A stretch of 64,000 bases of DNA from Roseibium sp. HPY-6 (lineage in GTDB: Bacteria; Pseudomonadota; Alphaproteobacteria; Rhizobiales; Stappiaceae): the NCBI RefSeq assembly GCF_040530035.1, contig NZ_JBEWCD010000001.1:496001-560000 (forward strand). The letters run 5' to 3'. The notes below the pieces were generated by a model. That model did no database searches, was not told where the DNA came from, and saw only the letters and a program-made list of their open reading frames with translations. Made by a program: the position numbers and the translations under genes. Below are positions 34,632 through 42,752 of the stretch, one piece after another. The stretch's first letter is position 1, and each line of letters starts with the position of its first letter.

Positions 34632-35183
34632 CTACACTGATTTCCTGAGGTCCGGAGTGTTTTTGCTTCCATTAAAAACCAACGTCGTGTTGCTCTCTCC
34701 GGCAGGTTTCAAGAGACCGTCCAGTCTTGCAAGATGACCGACCGACAAGTCGATACCTAGAAACCGTCGCTGATCAAAAGGTCCGGGCAAATCGACACGA
34801 TCCAGCCTGCCCGGCTGAAAGCCAAAGCGATCATAGTAAGCCTGATCACCGACAAGGATCACAGACCCATGGCCATGTACAGCAGCCTGGGTCAGCGCAT
34901 GGCGCATCAGCCGGTCGCCGATTTTCAGGCCGCGCATGAGGGGACAAACAACGAGCGGTCCGAGCAGCAGGCTTTGGTTTCCCGCCTCGTCCGCAACGGA
35001 CCAGAGCCGGACAGAGCCGGCAAGCCGGCCTGCCGCATCCGTTGCCACAAAAGCAAACACAGGCAGTTGGCCTTCGCGCAACCGCTCGCAGGTTTTCAAG
35101 TGACGATCTTCGCCGAAACTGAGGTCGAGCAAAGCCTCGCGGGCGCTGAAATGCTCCAGCGCCTCGTCAACGATGGTGATCAT
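34632..35183 (-). CDS. GNAT family N-acetyltransferase (YhbS-like)
   Basis: Acetyltransferase-fold protein of 183 residues. FAFVATDAAGRLAGSVRLW and LLLGPLVVCPLMRGLKIGDRLM (with the R/K-x-x-G-x-G-like acetyl-CoA loop), then GHGSVILVGDQAYYDRFGF, are typical of the COG3153/YhbS group. The start at ATG 35183 lies 11 bases after the decarboxylase stop, so both are probably on one transcript, and the homospermidine synthase follows 170 bases later. Polyamine acetylation is an attractive guess from context, but the YhbS group has no firm substrate. Confidence 0.8.
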   Translation of the reverse strand: MITIVDEALEHFSAREALLDLSFGEDRHLKTCERLREGQLPVFAFVATDAAGRLAGSVRLWSVADEAGNQSLLLGPLVVCPLMRGLKIGDRLMRHALTQAAVHGHGSVILVGDQAYYDRFGFQPGRLDRVDLPGPFDQRRFLGIDLSVGHLARLDGLLKPAGESNTTLVFNGSKNTPDLRKSV

Positions 35184-35194
35184 GGCCGCTCGTC

Positions 35195-36325
35195 CTAGAT
35201 GACGTGGGACGCCAGTGGCGCAAAGCCGTTGAAGCCCACCGACGAATAGGTCGTCGTATAAGCGCCGCAAGCCTCGATCAGAACCTTGTCGCCTATGGAA
35301 AGGCTGACTGGCAGTTCGTACGGCGTCTTTTCGTAAAGAACATCGACGCTGTCGCAGGTCGGCCCGGCCAGAACACAAGGCGTGGTCCTATCGCCATCGC
35401 GCGGGGTCCGGATCGGATAGCGGATCGCTTCGTCCATTGTCTCGGCAAGGCCGTGGAACTTGCCAATATCCAGATAGACCCAGCGCACCTCTTCCTGCGC
35501 GGACTTCTTGGAAATCAGAACGACTTCGGCTTCGATCATACCCGCATTGCCGACCATGCCCCGGCCCGGTTCGATGATGGTTGAGGGAAGCCGGTTGCCG
35601 AAATGTTTGGACAGCGCCTGGAAGATGGCCTCGCCGTAGCGCGGTACGCCCGGCACGTCTTTCAGGTAACGGGTCGGGAACCCGCCACCCATGTTGACCA
35701 TCTTCAGCTCGATGCCGCGCAGCGCCATTTCCCGGAAGGCACCTGCCGCCATGGCGAGAGCGAAATCCCAGGCTTCGAGATTTGCCTGCTGAGAGCCGAC
35801 GTGGAAGGAGACGCCGTAGGCCTCGAGGCCGAGCCGGTGGGCGTGTTCCAGGACGTCGGGTGCCATTTCAGGGTCGCATCCGAATTTGCGGGAGAGCGGC
35901 CATTCGGCGCCGACACCGTCGCACAGGACCCGGCAGAAGACTTTTGAGCCGGGAGCGACACGGCCGATTTTTTCGACTTCTTCGATGCAGTCGACCGCAA
36001 AGAGCCGGACGCCAAGGTCAAAGGCACGCGCAATGTCCCTCTCCTTCTTGATGGTGTTGCCGTAGGAAATGCGGTCTGCCGAAGCGCCGGTGGCCAGCAC
36101 CATTTCAATTTCACCGACCGAGGCGCAGTCGAAAGAAGAGCCGAGGCTTTCGAGAAGCGAGAGGATCTCCGGTGCGGGATTGGCCTTGACCGCATAATAG
36201 ACCGATGTGTCCGGAAGGGACCGCGCAAAGGCTTCAAAATTGTCACGCACGATGTCGAGGTCGACAACAACGCAAGGTCCGTCGTCGTCGCGTCGTCGCA
36301 GGAAGTCGCGGATACGCTCGCTCAT
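35195..36325 (-). CDS. Ornithine/lysine decarboxylase, PLP fold type III
   Basis: Decarboxylase of 376 residues of the eukaryotic-like (alanine racemase fold) group, making putrescine from ornithine and often cadaverine from lysine. K47 (YYAVKANP) binds PLP, FHVGSQ and MGGGFPTRYL follow, IEPGRGMVGNAG binds the phosphate, and C324 in GPTCDSVDVLYE is the catalytic cysteine of the partner subunit. The start at ATG 36325 is preceded by GGGGAG. It feeds putrescine to the homospermidine synthase two genes downstream. A long leader of about 560 bases lies upstream and suggests control at the RNA level. Confidence 0.93.
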   Translation of the reverse strand: MSERIRDFLRRRDDDGPCVVVDLDIVRDNFEAFARSLPDTSVYYAVKANPAPEILSLLESLGSSFDCASVGEIEMVLATGASADRISYGNTIKKERDIARAFDLGVRLFAVDCIEEVEKIGRVAPGSKVFCRVLCDGVGAEWPLSRKFGCDPEMAPDVLEHAHRLGLEAYGVSFHVGSQQANLEAWDFALAMAAGAFREMALRGIELKMVNMGGGFPTRYLKDVPGVPRYGEAIFQALSKHFGNRLPSTIIEPGRGMVGNAGMIEAEVVLISKKSAQEEVRWVYLDIGKFHGLAETMDEAIRYPIRTPRDGDRTTPCVLAGPTCDSVDVLYEKTPYELPVSLSIGDKVLIEACGAYTTTYSSVGFNGFAPLASHVI

Positions 36326-36639
36326 GGGGATCTCCCCTTTCCAAATCTGGCCGCAGGCACGCAAAGTCCGGTTGGCGCGCTGCAGTTCACGTCGCAGGGT
36401 GCCGCAATACGCACCGGGCCTCCCCCGGGATGGAACCGGAGGCCGGGTTGACTGCGGCGACGGTTGGGCGATCGCGACACTGAACATGTACGCAAACGCT
36501 TTCCCGCGTCGGGAATGCCGTTGATTGGATCGGAGATACCGAACCGCACGTCGGGCAAGGATGTAACAAGTGCCTCTTCAGTGACGCCGGAGGTTGGAAA
36601 CCCCGGCAGAGACCAAAAAAGCCCTCTTACGTCGTTGCT

Positions 36640-36723
36640 TTAAGCCGTACGGATCTGCTGCCCGCCCCTTGGCGGTTTTTGTGGCAGCGGCCCCTTAAGA
36701 GATGTTTTTCTAAAACACCCCAT
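36640..36723 (-). CDS. Possible 27-residue leader peptide upstream of the decarboxylase
   Basis: A minus-strand ATG at 36723 has GAGG six bases before it, a good ribosome site, and opens a frame of 27 residues ending in TAA at 36640. The peptide is basic and Pro/Gln-rich (it starts MGCFRKTSLKG and ends GGQQIRTA), with no similarity I know. In enteric bacteria a leader peptide senses ornithine upstream of speF; this sequence is unrelated, so any such role is inference. Confidence 0.35.
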   Translation of the reverse strand: MGCFRKTSLKGPLPQKPPRGGQQIRTA

Positions 36724-36762
36724 GAACGACCTCGGGCACGTGCGAATTTGGGCAGGCGCTAT

Positions 36763-36834
36763 ATGCGCTTGTTTGGATTTCCGCGCAAGCAGAAAATGAC
36801 CGGGCTGCAGGATTTTTTCATCAACTTCTTCTGA
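36763..36834 (+). CDS. Possible 23-residue peptide divergent from the decarboxylase
   Basis: A plus-strand ATG at 36763 with CAGG six bases earlier opens a frame of 23 residues (starting MRLFGFPRKQK, ending DFFINFF). It ends inside a stem of seven GC-rich pairs (36833-36851). It lies opposite the decarboxylase leader. It may be a real micro-ORF or chance, and I recognise no family. Confidence 0.25.
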   Translation: MRLFGFPRKQKMTGLQDFFINFF

Positions 36835-36885
36835 CCGGGTTACCCCCGGTCGTCAAAGACCGCCCGTTCGGCCGTTCACGTGCGC

Positions 36886-38529
36886 TTAGAACGTCTCGTC
36901 ATGGATCTTGTCTTCACGAACACCGCGTGCCTCAAGGCCGGATTTGAGCTCGGCGAGAAATCCTGCGGGACCGCAGAGGTAATAATCGGCATCCGCGTTT
37001 GACACCAGACCGGTCAACAGATCTGCCGATACCCTGCCCTTTTCCTGATAGTCCCGGCCGTGCAGATCTTCGGCATGCGGACGGCTGTAGACGATATGGG
37101 TCCTGATGTTTGCCCTGCCCTTGACAAGTTCGCAAACTTCGCTGCGAAACGGATGATGATCCCCATCACGCGCGCCGTGCACAAACAGGATCTCCCGCGC
37201 ATCCTTCTCTTCGATAAGTTGATGCAGCATGCTCAGCACTGGCGTTACGCCGACGCCTGCGCTGACAAGAACGATGGGGCCGCTGCCTTTTTGAAGGACA
37301 AAATCACCCGCGGGCTTGCGCGCCTCCAGCATAGCGCCAACCTCAAGCTTGTCATGAAGAAACCCGGAAACCAGGCCGTCGGCTTCACGCTTTACCGAGA
37401 TCCGGTATCGGCTTTCGTTCGGCGGTCCGGACAGCGAATACGTCCGCTGCACTTTGGCATCGATTTGCGGGATCATGATTTCGACCGGCAGGTGCTGTCC
37501 TGCCTTGTGCACCGGAAGCGGGCCGCCGTCGCGCGGCTCAAACACAAAGGAGGTCACATTGGCGCTTTCCCAGATCTTATCGACAAGCCTCAGGGAACGG
37601 GCGGTACTGCCGTCCTCCTGCCAGCGCAATCTGAGTGCGCCGGAAAGCTCCACGATCTCCTCGATTTCGAGCGATACAAGCTGACGCGCACCGGGAAAAC
37701 GCGCCACATCTTCAGAATCAAAGTCGATCGACGCCTTGCCGGTCAGCTGCAACAGGCTTCCGGTTGAAAAATCGAGAAAGAGAAAGCCTGCTCGCCCGTC
37801 AAGCAGGATGTTTCCCAACGTATTGTAGAACTTGTTGCCGGCATAATCGGGAAAGCGGATCCTGCTTTCGCTCACGACTTCGACAAAGCCGCGCTCGCCG
37901 CCGCGATGGGAGGCATCCATGCCAAAGGACCGGTTTTGCCCTTGCCCTTCGTATCCGGACCCGATGAAAAACGTGTCTGCGTTTCTGATCCAGTTCTGTT
38001 GTGCAGCGCTCAGCGCCTTGCTGCGCGTTGTAGTCCCAGACGGTTCTTTCTCGCTCCACCAGTAGTCGCGCGAGCGGATATATTGCGGGCAGTTTCCAAA
38101 GGACTGGCCAACTGTAAAGCGGAGCCCATTGTCGTCAGCGCCGACGAGCCTGCCATTCACGCGGTTGCGGCGGCGGGTTGCGAGTTCGATGCCAACCAGA
38201 CCGATATCCGCACCTGTCGAAAGCGAGCCTTCCAAAGCATCGCCTGCCGCCGGTTTGGACAAAATCTCAAGCGAGGTCGGGTCAGGCGAACGCACGAACC
38301 CGACAGGTCCTTCGAGCACCGTCGCCCAGGGTCTGCCCTTTTCATCACGTGCGGACACGATCATGAAAGGTTGATCCTGGAAGAAGTTACGGTGCTGGTC
38401 GGGCATGAAATCGCGAATGGCGCCGCGTGCCCAGCGCTCGACATCAAAGTCGCCAAGCCGCTCCTGCACCTTCCGTTCACCGTCATGAAACGGTGAAACA
38501 GTCCTGGACATCTGATCGATCGGTTTCAC
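36886..38529 (-). CDS. PNPOx-like flavin domain fused to ferredoxin reductase-type module
   Basis: Two-part oxidoreductase of 547 residues. Residues about 20-300 form a pyridoxamine-phosphate-oxidase-like split barrel that probably binds FMN (FMIVSARDEKGRPWATVLEG, GNILLDGRAGFLFLDF). Residues about 315-547 are an FAD/NAD(P) reductase: RTYSLSGPP binds FAD, VSAGVGVTPVLSML and YYLCGPAGFL bind NAD(P). Related fusions often end with a 2Fe-2S ferredoxin domain, which is absent here; the chain stops just after HDETF. The GTG start at 38529 has GAGG eight bases earlier and is preferred over an upstream TTG. The physiological electron acceptor is unknown. Confidence 0.82.
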   Translation of the reverse strand: MKPIDQMSRTVSPFHDGERKVQERLGDFDVERWARGAIRDFMPDQHRNFFQDQPFMIVSARDEKGRPWATVLEGPVGFVRSPDPTSLEILSKPAAGDALEGSLSTGADIGLVGIELATRRRNRVNGRLVGADDNGLRFTVGQSFGNCPQYIRSRDYWWSEKEPSGTTTRSKALSAAQQNWIRNADTFFIGSGYEGQGQNRSFGMDASHRGGERGFVEVVSESRIRFPDYAGNKFYNTLGNILLDGRAGFLFLDFSTGSLLQLTGKASIDFDSEDVARFPGARQLVSLEIEEIVELSGALRLRWQEDGSTARSLRLVDKIWESANVTSFVFEPRDGGPLPVHKAGQHLPVEIMIPQIDAKVQRTYSLSGPPNESRYRISVKREADGLVSGFLHDKLEVGAMLEARKPAGDFVLQKGSGPIVLVSAGVGVTPVLSMLHQLIEEKDAREILFVHGARDGDHHPFRSEVCELVKGRANIRTHIVYSRPHAEDLHGRDYQEKGRVSADLLTGLVSNADADYYLCGPAGFLAELKSGLEARGVREDKIHDETF

Positions 38530-38595
38530 GCTACCATCCTCGCTCTTTGACGGGTGGCCGGACACGCCCAGTGCGTGTCCGGTCAAAACGCTGTT

Positions 38596-39216
38596 TTACG
38601 CAGCCAGTCCGGCTTTCGTGGCCGGCATGGCTTCAAAGCCCGGCAATCCTTCAACACGCTTCAGGAAGCTTCGAATGTTCGGATAAGGCTCTAGGGAGAC
38701 ATTTCCTTCCGGCGCGTGGGCCGTATAGGTGTAAATCGCAACATCGGCGACGGTCGGTTTCTGACCGACCAGCCAGTCGCGACCCGCCAGATGGCCTTCC
38801 AGGATCCCGAAAACATAGTCGGCGATCGCCTTCGCCTTGTCCGTATCGAGCTCCGCACCGAAGACGGTCACAAGCCGGGCAGCGGCAGGCCCATTGGCGA
38901 TTTCATTGGCGGCGAGCGAAAGAAAGCGCTGGATCTCCGCCTCTTCAACCGCATCACCAGACAGCCAGTCCGGTGCATATTTGCGTGCCAGGTAAACCAG
39001 GATCGCATTGGAGTCGGCAACGACAACGTCGCCATCTTCAATGACAGGAACCTTGCCGGCCGGATTGAGCGACAGGAACGGCTCCTTCTTGTGCTCACCG
39101 GCGGCGAGATCGACGAAGACGAGCTCGTGATTGATACCGGCAAGGCCGGCAAACAGTTCAACCCGGTGACAGTGTCCGGAAAGCGGAAAATTGTGAATGC
39201 GGATTGCGTTGGACAT
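38596..39216 (-). CDS. Glutathione S-transferase
   Basis: Cytosolic GST of 206 residues. The N-terminal thioredoxin-like domain has LSGHCHRVELFAGLAGIN, NPAGKVPVIEDGD and DSNAILVYLARKY (the glutathione gamma-glutamyl-binding turn); the C-terminal helical domain includes DWLVGQKPTVADVAIYTY with its N-capping Asp. The catalytic residue of this bacterial class cannot be fixed from sequence alone. ATG 39216 follows GGGGAA. It is divergent from a LysR-type gene, and the shared gap carries a perfect LysR-type inverted repeat, so it is the probable target of that regulator. Confidence 0.93.
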   Translation of the reverse strand: MSNAIRIHNFPLSGHCHRVELFAGLAGINHELVFVDLAAGEHKKEPFLSLNPAGKVPVIEDGDVVVADSNAILVYLARKYAPDWLSGDAVEEAEIQRFLSLAANEIANGPAAARLVTVFGAELDTDKAKAIADYVFGILEGHLAGRDWLVGQKPTVADVAIYTYTAHAPEGNVSLEPYPNIRSFLKRVEGLPGFEAMPATKAGLAA

Positions 39217-39330
39217 GACGGTTTCCCCTTAAGGTCCTGGTCTCTCGGTGGCACCGGAAACTCCCGCCCGATGCGCTGAACGCAATATGTCACCTCACCA
39301 TCACGGGGATAATCTTCTTTTTCATTCAAT

Positions 39331-39355
39331 TATTATGTACAAAGCATACATAATA
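39331..39355. promoter_or_regulatory. LysR-type binding site between the GST and LysR genes
   Basis: TATTATGTA-CAAAGCA-TACATAATA is a perfect 9+7+9 inverted repeat. It contains the T-N11-A core expected of LysR recognition sites. It lies 115 bases from the GST start and 34 bases from the LysR start, ideal for a divergently autoregulated LysR pair. Confidence 0.7.
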
Positions 39356-39388
39356 TAAATGCTCTGTTCGCGCTGAAAGGCAGGCACC

Positions 39389-40312
39389 TTGGACAAGATC
39401 GAAATGATGCGGGCGTTTGTTGCCGTCGCACAGGACAGCTCCTTCACCGCCGCAGGGCGCCGGCTTGGGCTGTCAACAAAACTCGTCAGCAAATATGTAC
39501 AGCAGCTGGAAAGCCAGCTTCGAACGCAACTCTTCAATCGCACGACGCGCAGCGTCTCGCTGACGGATGTCGGCGCGGCTTACCTGGAGCATTGCCGGCC
39601 GATCCTGGAACAGCTCGATGACCTCGATTCCCTGGTGCAGGAACGTCAGGGCGCTCTTGCCGGGCTCATCCGGCTGACCGCGCCGACAGGCTTCGGCAGC
39701 ACGCGGCTCTGCGAGGCTCTGGCTCCGTTTTTGCGCGATCATCCGGATGTTGAACTCGACATGCGGCTGACCGACAACAGACTGGCGCTTGTGGAGGAAG
39801 GACTGGATCTTGCAATCCGCATCGGTGCCTTAAAAGACTCATCCCTTCGGGCGCGCAAACTTGCCGACATGCCGCTTGTCCTGTGCGCATCCCCCGACTA
39901 TCTGGACCGCCACGGCAGGCCGAAAGACCCAAGGGCGTTGAGCACCCATGTGTGCCTGGTCGACAACAACCAGTCGGAGATGAATGTCTGGCGGTTTCGC
40001 TCAGGCGGGAAAGAAAACGTGCTTCGCCCGACCGGAAACGTCCGGTCCAATTCTCCGGGCGCTCTGGCGCGCATGGCGATGGGCGGCCTCGGCATCACGA
40101 TCGCGCCCCTTTACGCAATAGAGGACGCTCTCACGGACGGGCGGCTCGAACATGTGCTTCCCGAACATGCTACAGACGCCTTCGGGGTCTATGCACTCTA
40201 TCCGCCGAACCGTCATCTCACACGGCGGGTGCGGGCGTTGATCGATTTTCTGGCAGCTGAGTTCGGCTCACGGTGGCAGGCGGATACGATCTCAACCGGC
40301 AGTCGGAATTGA
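39389..40312 (+). CDS. LysR-family transcriptional regulator
   Basis: Regulator of 307 residues: N-terminal winged helix-turn-helix (MDKIEMMRAFVAVAQDSSFT, AAGRRLGLSTKLVSKYVQQL) and a C-terminal substrate-binding domain (LIRLTAPTGFGSTRLCEALA through MAMGGLGITIAPLYAI). Sequence style is of the CrgA/DsdC-like group that often controls quinone or electrophile-response genes. The TTG start has AAAGGCAGG upstream; an ATG six codons later is possible. It is divergent from the GST gene. Its stop is one base from the stop of the second, convergent LysR gene. Confidence 0.92.
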   Translation: MDKIEMMRAFVAVAQDSSFTAAGRRLGLSTKLVSKYVQQLESQLRTQLFNRTTRSVSLTDVGAAYLEHCRPILEQLDDLDSLVQERQGALAGLIRLTAPTGFGSTRLCEALAPFLRDHPDVELDMRLTDNRLALVEEGLDLAIRIGALKDSSLRARKLADMPLVLCASPDYLDRHGRPKDPRALSTHVCLVDNNQSEMNVWRFRSGGKENVLRPTGNVRSNSPGALARMAMGGLGITIAPLYAIEDALTDGRLEHVLPEHATDAFGVYALYPPNRHLTRRVRALIDFLAAEFGSRWQADTISTGSRN

Positions 40313-40313
40313 G

Positions 40314-41204
40314 TTACTCGACACTCCGCAGGACTCTGATCAGATGCTCGGCGAAGGCACGCACCCGGCGGGGTTGGGCACGGCTCGGCGGGAACAGGAT
40401 CTGCAATGGTGAACCCGGTGGCTCATAATCGCGAAGCAGCTGGATCAACCGGCCAGCGCGGATGTCCGCCGCGCAATCGAATTCAGACTTCAAGGCAATG
40501 CCTCTGCCTTGCAGCGCCCATTCGCGCACGAGCGCGCCGTCATTGGCGATCAGGGTGCCGTTCACCGTGACAACGTGCTTTACGTCCCCTTTCCTGAATT
40601 CCCAGCTGTTGTCGATATTCTGGCCGAACCGCATCATCAGGCAGGTGTGGTCCCTGAGATCCGCAGGGGTTTCCGGCGCACCGTGTCTTTCAAGATAGGC
40701 CGGTGAGGCGCACAGGATCCGCCGACGGGTGGCAACGTGTTTGATCCTGAGAGAACTGTCGCTGATAGCGCCAAACCGCACCGCCAGATCAATCCCGAGC
40801 CCGACAATATCGACATAACCGTCCGACAGATGCAGATCGATCGATATCGAGGGATGGTTGGTCTGAAAGTCTGCAATCGCACCTGAAATGATGTTGCGCC
40901 CTAAGTCTTCAGGAGCGCTGATCCGGATCAGGCCGGACAGTGTTTGCGCGCCTGAGCGAATACGGCTGTCCAGCTCCTCGACCTCGCCGAGAACGGCACG
41001 CGCACCCTCAACCAGAACCCGCCCCTCTTCCGTCAGACTGATTGACCGGGTTGTCCGGTTGAGGAGAACAACATCGTAGTGGGCTTCAAGCGCAGCCAGC
41101 CGCTCTGACACAGTGGTCGACGACAGCCCGGCCTCACGCGCCGCGGCGGCAAGACTGCCTTTTTCAACGATCGCCAAAAAGAGAGAGATATTATCGAGGA
41201 GCAT
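40314..41204 (-). CDS. LysR-family transcriptional regulator
   Basis: Second LysR regulator, 296 residues, with the DNA-binding region LDNISLFLAIVEKGSLAAAA and AREAGLSSTTVSERLAALEA followed by an effector domain (LIRISAPEDLGRNIISGAIA). It is divergent from the monooxygenase-dehydrogenase-thioredoxin-VOC gene series beginning at 41306, which it most likely regulates. ATG 41204 is chosen because the winged-helix domain starts there; the open frame runs on to 41285. In the 101-base gap, repeated ATCCG/CGGAT elements (for example CGGA-TTT-TCCG near 41210) may be part of its site. Confidence 0.9.
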   Translation of the reverse strand: MLLDNISLFLAIVEKGSLAAAAREAGLSSTTVSERLAALEAHYDVVLLNRTTRSISLTEEGRVLVEGARAVLGEVEELDSRIRSGAQTLSGLIRISAPEDLGRNIISGAIADFQTNHPSISIDLHLSDGYVDIVGLGIDLAVRFGAISDSSLRIKHVATRRRILCASPAYLERHGAPETPADLRDHTCLMMRFGQNIDNSWEFRKGDVKHVVTVNGTLIANDGALVREWALQGRGIALKSEFDCAADIRAGRLIQLLRDYEPPGSPLQILFPPSRAQPRRVRAFAEHLIRVLRSVE

Positions 41205-41305
41205 TATACGGATTTTCCGGATTGTTTCTCCGAATTCTGCCTGTTTATCCGAAATCGTCAAGCAGCTAGGTAGTTCCCATCGCAAATCAAACAGGAACCC
41301 ACCCC

Positions 41306-41596
41306 ATGGCCAAGCTCACAATCGTCGCAAATATCAAAGCCAATCCGGACAAGGTCGAACTCGTCAAATCCGAGCTCTTGAAACTGATCGACATCACGCG
41401 CGCCGAAGCCGGCTGCATCAACTACGACCTGCACCAGGACAACGAAAACCCGGCTCATTTCATGTTCTATGAAAACTGGGAGAGCCGTGAACTCTGGCAA
41501 ACCCATATGAGTGCGCCGCACCTGGCCGCTTATATGGAGGCCACAGAAGGTGCCGTTGCAGAATTCACGCTGAACGAAATGACCGTAGTCGGCTGA
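41306..41596 (+). CDS. ABM-domain protein, putative quinol monooxygenase (YgiN-like)
   Basis: Small cytosolic protein of 96 residues with a dimeric ferredoxin-like ABM fold: KLTIVANIKANPDKVELVKS, then TRAEAGCINYDLHQDNEN, FMFYENWESRELWQTHMSAP and HLAAYM. These match the YgiN/antibiotic-biosynthesis-monooxygenase family, some of which oxidise quinols without cofactors. It is the first gene of a plus-strand series under a divergent LysR regulator; the next is a quinone-oxidoreductase-like enzyme 74 bases on, a pairing that suggests quinone handling. Confidence 0.88.
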   Translation: MAKLTIVANIKANPDKVELVKSELLKLIDITRAEAGCINYDLHQDNENPAHFMFYENWESRELWQTHMSAPHLAAYMEATEGAVAEFTLNEMTVVG

Positions 41597-41670
41597 AGAC
41601 TTTTCTTTCCGGCGGCCCGCCTGACAAAAAGACACCGGCCGCCCACCTGAATCAATCTGGAAACAAATCC

Positions 41671-42681
41671 ATGAAAGCCGTTGCACTGACTCATTATTTG
41701 CCGATCGACGACCCGAACTCCTTTCTGGATGTCGATCTCCCGAAACCTGTTCCGGAAGGCCGTGATCTTCTCGTCGCCGTGAAGGCGGTTTCCGTCAACC
41801 CGGTTGATACAAAAGTGCGGGCCCCGAAGGACACCGTTGAAGAAACGCCCCGTGTGCTCGGTTGGGACTCAGCCGGTGTCGTTGAGGCGGTCGGACCCGA
41901 TGTCACGCTCTTCAAACCTGGAGACGAAGTATATTATGCCGGCGACATCACCCGGTCCGGATCGAATTCAGAGTTCCAACTAATCGATGAACGCATCGTC
42001 GGTTTGAAACCGAAAACCCTGGGCTTTGCAGAGGCCGCCGCGCTGCCTCTGACCACGCTGACCGCTTACGAATCCTTCTTTGATCGGCTCGGCATCGACC
42101 GGGACGGCGGCAACAAGGGCGAGAGCATTTTGATCATTGGTGCGGGTGGCGGTGTCGGGTCGATCGGCATTCAGCTGGCAAAAGCAGCCGGTCTGAAGAT
42201 CATCGCAACCGCCTCACGCCCGGAAACCTCCGCCTGGGTGCGGGAACTCGGAGCCGATGAAGTGGTCAATCACCGGGAAGACATGGTCGCCCAGGTGCGC
42301 GCTCTCGGTCACGAGCATGTCGACCATATCGCCATCTTCAATGACATGCGCCATTGGGAAACGGCGGTAGAGTTGATCCGCCCTGAGGGAGCCATCGTTA
42401 CCATCGACGACACCAGTCTGCCGATGCCCATGGAAAAAATGAAAATGAAGGCGGCCAGCCTCCACTGGGAGTTCATGTTCGCAAGAGCCATGTTCCAGAC
42501 ACCGGACATGATCGAACAGCACAAGCTTCTGACCTATGTCGCCGCAGAGATTGATGCTGGCCGTATACGTACAACACTCGACACCATCCTCAGTCCAATC
42601 AACGCGGCGAACATGCGCAAGGCGCATGCGCTCATTGAAACCGGCACCGCGAAGGGCAAGATCGTGCTAGAAGGGTTCTGA
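41671..42681 (+). CDS. Zinc-less MDR alcohol dehydrogenase / quinone oxidoreductase-like
   Basis: Medium-chain reductase of 336 residues. The N-terminal GroES-like part has VKAVSVNPVDTKVRAP and LGWDSAGVVEAVGPDV; the nucleotide-binding domain has IIGAGGGVGSIGIQLAKAAG. Structural-zinc cysteines and a full catalytic zinc site are not seen, as is normal for the quinone oxidoreductase branch, which uses NADPH. Automated annotation often calls this family zinc-binding dehydrogenase. It lies between the YgiN-like and thioredoxin-like genes, all oriented alike. Confidence 0.9.
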   Translation: MKAVALTHYLPIDDPNSFLDVDLPKPVPEGRDLLVAVKAVSVNPVDTKVRAPKDTVEETPRVLGWDSAGVVEAVGPDVTLFKPGDEVYYAGDITRSGSNSEFQLIDERIVGLKPKTLGFAEAAALPLTTLTAYESFFDRLGIDRDGGNKGESILIIGAGGGVGSIGIQLAKAAGLKIIATASRPETSAWVRELGADEVVNHREDMVAQVRALGHEHVDHIAIFNDMRHWETAVELIRPEGAIVTIDDTSLPMPMEKMKMKAASLHWEFMFARAMFQTPDMIEQHKLLTYVAAEIDAGRIRTTLDTILSPINAANMRKAHALIETGTAKGKIVLEGF

Positions 42682-42752
42682 TCTGCTGCGCAGCCGGAAA
42701 ACCGGCTGCGCTTTGCCAAACCGTCATCATTCACATTCCGGGAACATGCTCC

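Larger units (their letters stand above)
36326..36885 (-). promoter_or_regulatory. Long 5' leader of the ornithine decarboxylase gene (speF-leader candidate)
   Basis: This 560-base gap lies upstream of the decarboxylase on the minus strand. In alphaproteobacteria a structured RNA, the speF leader (Rfam family of that name), is known upstream of orthologous genes, so it is the natural candidate. I can see a small upstream ORF (36640-36723), a CCGTACGG palindrome inside its end, and a following T-rich stretch (complement of 36615-36620), but I cannot confirm the published fold. A GACCGGG/CCCGGTC hairpin lies at 36833-36851. Confidence 0.5.
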
